Part shown: piece by piece, positions 60,602 to 64,000 of the stretch | How positions within the stretch are numbered: the stretch's first letter is position 1 | Layout of the letters: each line of letters begins with the position of its first letter | Source of the DNA: Siphonodentalium dalli | Lineage: Eukaryota; Mollusca; Scaphopoda; Gadilida; Siphonodentaliidae | Direction: 5' to 3' | Assembly (NCBI GenBank): GCA_032622095.1 | Contig: CP136068.1 | Location: forward strand, 49,718,443-49,782,442 | DNA: 64,000 bases | Translations under genes and position numbers: made by a program | The notes under the pieces: model-generated | The model's input: the letters and a program-made list of their open reading frames with translations, nothing else | What the model was told of the DNA's origin: nothing | Databases searched by the model: none

Positions 60602-60797
60602 GTTGCTTTGGCTACTTAACCACCAGATAGCAAACAGTTATCGCCACTATGTTGCTTTGGTGACTTAACCACCAGATAGCAAACAGTTATCGCCACTATG
60701 TTGCTATGGTGACTTAACCACCAGATAGCAAACAGTTATCGCCACTATGTTGCTATGGTAACCTAACCACCAGATAGCAAACAGCTATCTCCACTTT
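60602..60797 (+). repeat. 49-bp tandem repeat, 4 units
   Basis: GTTGCTTTGGTGACTTAACC to CGCCACTAT repeats every 49 bases from 60602. Confidence 0.95.
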
Positions 60798-60899
60798 CCA
60801 TCAGATATGATTATTCTTGCCAAATGAGATTTATTTTTGTATCTGACAAAAATTTGTGTATGGCAATACAATGTACAGACATCACCTCATTTAAATGTA

Positions 60900-61112
60900 C
60901 AGTAATGCCCCAAATAATCGACCCCTTAACCACAGCAGAATTATGGGTAACTTTTCAGGATTTAGTCGGAAATATGGCTTGTTGCCATTCAATCGAAAGC
61001 TCTCCCTGAGAGCTTTCCGATGAATGGCAACTAGCCATATTTCCGACTAAATCCTGAAAAGTTACCCATAATTCTGCTGTGGTTAAGGGGCCGATTACTT
61101 AGGGCATTACTG
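60900..61112. mobile_element. CAGTAATGCCC MITE, complete copy
   Basis: Two full arms of about 105 bases with TA at 60898-60899 and 61113-61114. The centre is GAAAGCTCTCCCTGAGAGC. Confidence 0.88.
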
Positions 61113-61785
61113 TATTTGTCCTAATTTTAACAGTGCCAGTTCCTATGGGGTTATTTTTTATTTGAACATGAAATTTTATTTATCGATCATGATCTAGATT
61201 TGAAATAAAGGAAGAAAAAAATCAGGTAGTGCACTTGTAGAATGGAGTATTCACTATAGTAGGTTTCTTTCCTATCAACAAATGTGAGTTTAAAGGTACT
61301 GAAGGCATTGAAACATGTGGGTACATATGAAATAACATAGTGGTAAAAGTCGGATAAACAAACGATTGTGGAAATACGTATTTATTTTTATTCATATCAA
61401 TATTCTCTGTCATAGCAGACACATCTGGTGTTTGGGGGAATAAATTCAGATTCCGATTCTGTAAAATAACTACTCACATGACCAACACCAACGGCCAAAT
61501 GACTACCCAACAGAAGACTGATGAAGGGCGAAATGACTTCGCCGAAATATCTCAAGGTATATAAATTTTATGCTCGGAGTCAGGAATAATCAATCGTAAT
61601 CAAATCCAGAGCAGGGAAGCAACTTATTTAGTTGAATAGATATACTGTGTTCAATATCAATTCTCCCCCAATAATGAGATGTTGCATGTTGAAACGATTG
61701 ATATACAGTATAAACATCAACTGTTATAGTAAATTACTGTTTTCACTATCTTTACTTGCGAAGCGCACACTAGCGTTTTCAGATA

Positions 61786-62004
61786 CAGTAATGCCCTAAT
61801 TAATCGACTCCTTTAACCACAGCAGAATTATGGGTAACTTTTCAGGATTTAGTCGGAAATATGGCTTTAATATTGCCATTCATCGGAAAGCTCTCGGGGA
61901 GAGCTTTCCGATGAATGGCAACAAGCCATATTTCCGACTAAATCCTGAAAAGTTACCCATAATTCTTCTGTGGTTAAAGGAGTCGATTAATTAGGGCATT
62001 ACTG
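61786..62004. mobile_element. CAGTAATGCCC MITE, complete copy
   Basis: Two full arms with TA at 61784-61785 and 62005-62006. The left arm has a five-base expansion in GCTTTAATATTGCC. Confidence 0.88.
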
Positions 62005-62303
62005 TAAGATGATTAAATCTTGAAAGTGAACATTAGAAAAGGTCAAAGCAATGAAATTTATTCTGCAAAACACAGATGTTCAACTGATTATTGGAATCAC
62101 GATTGCCTTATGATGTTTGAAGACAAAATTCAGCAGTTAATGTTTGCATAACAATTGTTTCAACATGGAGAATATGGTTATTGGACAATAATGATGTATA
62201 TAAGAACAAAGTTGATCTATTTTTTTCACAAAATTCTCCTTGATAAGGATGATTTTACAGAGGTTTATAATTTTTCATATGTACCCACTGTGAAGGTCCT
62301 TAA

Positions 62304-62456
62304 CCCTTCATATATAAGAGAATGAATTGGCCTAATAACATTTGCCTTGACCTTGTAAGCCAGAGCATTCTCTTATATATGCGAGGCTCCCTATGGGAAA
62401 CTCGCATATCACAGGATCTTTAATTCTGTACCAGCACCTCTCCCGTCATGAAAGGG
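62304..62456. mobile_element. TTAA-flanked MITE (piggyBac-like), short copy
   Basis: TTAA at 62300-62303 and 62457-62460 flanks CCCTTCATATATAAGAG and CGTCATGAAAGGG. It is a shortened relative of the copy at 58468-58711. Confidence 0.75.
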
Positions 62457-63261
62457 TTAAAGTATATGTAAATTATCTCGTTTATGAACCCACACCATTT
62501 AAAGATGGATTATCTCATCACGTTTTATATAGTTTCCAGGGTATAAACTAATAAATATGAGTCAAAGTCCTGTCCATAAAAGATACTTAAATCAATAAAT
62601 GAGATGTGACACTAACTGCAGCTTCTAGGCCTGCGATAATGTTTCACGTAACTATGCCTTGATTTAAAGAAATAGTCCCAGATAAATAAGACTCTTTGAC
62701 ATATTTAATGGCGTAAATTTAATGAAATAACTTTTCAAACTATATCAATTTCAGTCACAGACACCGATTCTTCTTCATTCCTCGTCCCCTGATTCCGAAT
62801 CTACAAACTGGAAGTCAACGGTCACGTTTGCGCAACAATAATACATTTGGGTACACCTGGTACTATTTCCTGTTAAACAATGACCATTGTATATCATTAT
62901 TATAGAATGTAATAAGATGCGATAATCAATTGGGACATTTTTTCATTGCTATTTTTAGAACAGACTATCATGAAACTTTCAGGTAATCTCAGATAGAGAT
63001 GCTTGCTATGCCCTGAACATTCCAGCGAACAGTAAAATTACCCAAATTGATTGAATGTTTTATACCAGAAAATTTGAAAATAAAATCAATATTAGTTGAT
63101 AGAAGCATTTCCCGATAGGGCTCTTCAATTCATAATTATTATTTTATACCCAGGAAACTATATAAAACTTGTGATAGGAAGAGATAGGATTTTGATCCTC
63201 ATAATATTAGGAATTTCAGCAAAGCTTATAATTACTAGACTTAATTTGTATGAAGCGTTAA

Positions 63262-63604
63262 AGGGGTACTGTACACTAAATCCGGCCATTTATGGGACCA
63301 TCTTCATTTATACTCAAAAGAATATATGCAACAAATGAATGAATTTGAGCCATGGATTAGTGCAAAATAAACTCATGTTCTCTATGAATGATGCAAACAA
63401 CATGGTAATTATAATGAAAATGAATTTATGACTCCAGCCATTTATTCATTTTCATTAGAATTATGTTGTTTGTATCGTTCATAGAGCACATGAGTGTATT
63501 TTACACTAATCCATGGCTCAAATTCATTCATTTGTTGCATATTTTCTTTGGAGTATAAATGAAGATGGTCCCATAAATGGCCGGATTTAGTGTACAGTAC
63601 CCCT
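63262..63604. mobile_element. Long-arm TTAA-flanked palindromic MITE
   Basis: TTAA at 63258-63261 and 63605-63608 encloses ends AGGGGTACTGTACACTAAAT and ATTTAGTGTACAGTACCCCT. The arms are over 150 bases and highly similar, including CCATGGATTAGTG, so the element can fold into one long hairpin. Confidence 0.88.
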
Positions 63605-64000
63605 TTAAAATAGATAATAAAATGATTTTAGAGAAGATATCAAATTTTACCAATTGTGTTGCATCATCATCCAATCATGTACATAATGTTCTTAATAAGT
63701 TGTAATTTTATTGTTTTATTGAAAATAAAATATTGATAAAGACTCTGCCATTTTGTTTTCATTCAGTCACCGTTTGTGGTCATGGGATTGATTGGATCCC
63801 GTCTTGATAGGGTTAAACATTGTTTGACCATTTCCTACCCAATGTAATGGGTGTGTAATATTTAGTTTTTACTTTCTTTGTTTTCAACCTGAGTTTTGTC
63901 TAAGATATATCATCATATCAGATAAATGTAAATATGTAGCACCCACACACGCTGTGCCCAGAATTTGCTTTTCAGCGACATAACGCTAAGAATAATTTAT

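Larger units (their letters stand above)
59715..63257. other. No gene seen outside listed repeats
   Basis: The listed MITEs and the 49-bp array are the only structure recognised, plus a CTGATGA..GAAA motif at 61518-61547 discussed among findings. Confidence 0.5.

Overview
The window is nuclear DNA from an animal, most likely a marine invertebrate. It is AT-rich, has long introns with GT/AG borders, and is packed with transposon debris and tandem repeats. The abundance of TACATGTA-like words and (AAAC)n-tailed SINEs fits a lophotrochozoan or mollusc, but the sequence alone does not settle the phylum. No tRNA, rRNA, CRISPR or bacterial-type gene was seen.

The one gene that can be assembled from end to end is a histone H3-family gene on the + strand. 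It has four coding exons at 38215-38422, 41768-41880, 51159-51230 and 56430-56567. All splice sites are GT/AG, the phases match, and the product is 176 residues. It has a divergent N-terminal tail without the H3 tail marks, an intact histone fold, a tryptophan where CENP-A has one in loop 1, and PFSRL as in CENP-A. I call it the centromeric H3 variant (cenH3/CENP-A). Its introns are about 3.3, 9.3 and 5.2 kb. Intron 1 is largely a 40-bp minisatellite of about 68 units with a 400-bp higher-order period. Intron 2 holds a nested inverted-repeat element of about 6.8 kb containing a dead Ty3/gypsy-type fragment. Intron 3 begins with a partial duplication of exon 3.

Other coding material: an unidentified 413-418 residue exon with two copies of a 98-residue module (14.6-15.8 kb, minus); a probable first exon ending in a hydrophobic helix (21.1-21.4 kb, minus); half a THAP zinc finger (19.0-19.2 kb, minus); a frameshifted gene fragment resembling the conserved domain of ZMYM/QRICH1 proteins and Crypton recombinases (23.9-24.2 kb, minus); a decayed LINE reverse transcriptase (11.8-12.8 kb, minus); and two retropepsin fragments (29.8 kb plus, 45.3-46.7 kb minus).

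The rest is repeats. Several non-autonomous DNA transposon families can be delimited by terminal inverted repeats and target duplications: hAT-like (8-bp duplications), TTAA-flanked piggyBac-like, TA-flanked Tc1/mariner or pogo-like, and a foldback element with a 9-bp duplication. A 160-bp tandem repeat carrying an AAGATGGC-type core lies at three loci in opposite orientations and serves as host for hAT-like and SINE insertions. Elements with subterminal arrays of TTAAGCGCAATT recur in the first 20 kb. Long homopolymer runs at 11.1, 26.9, 47.8 and 58.2 kb may mark assembly-sensitive points.
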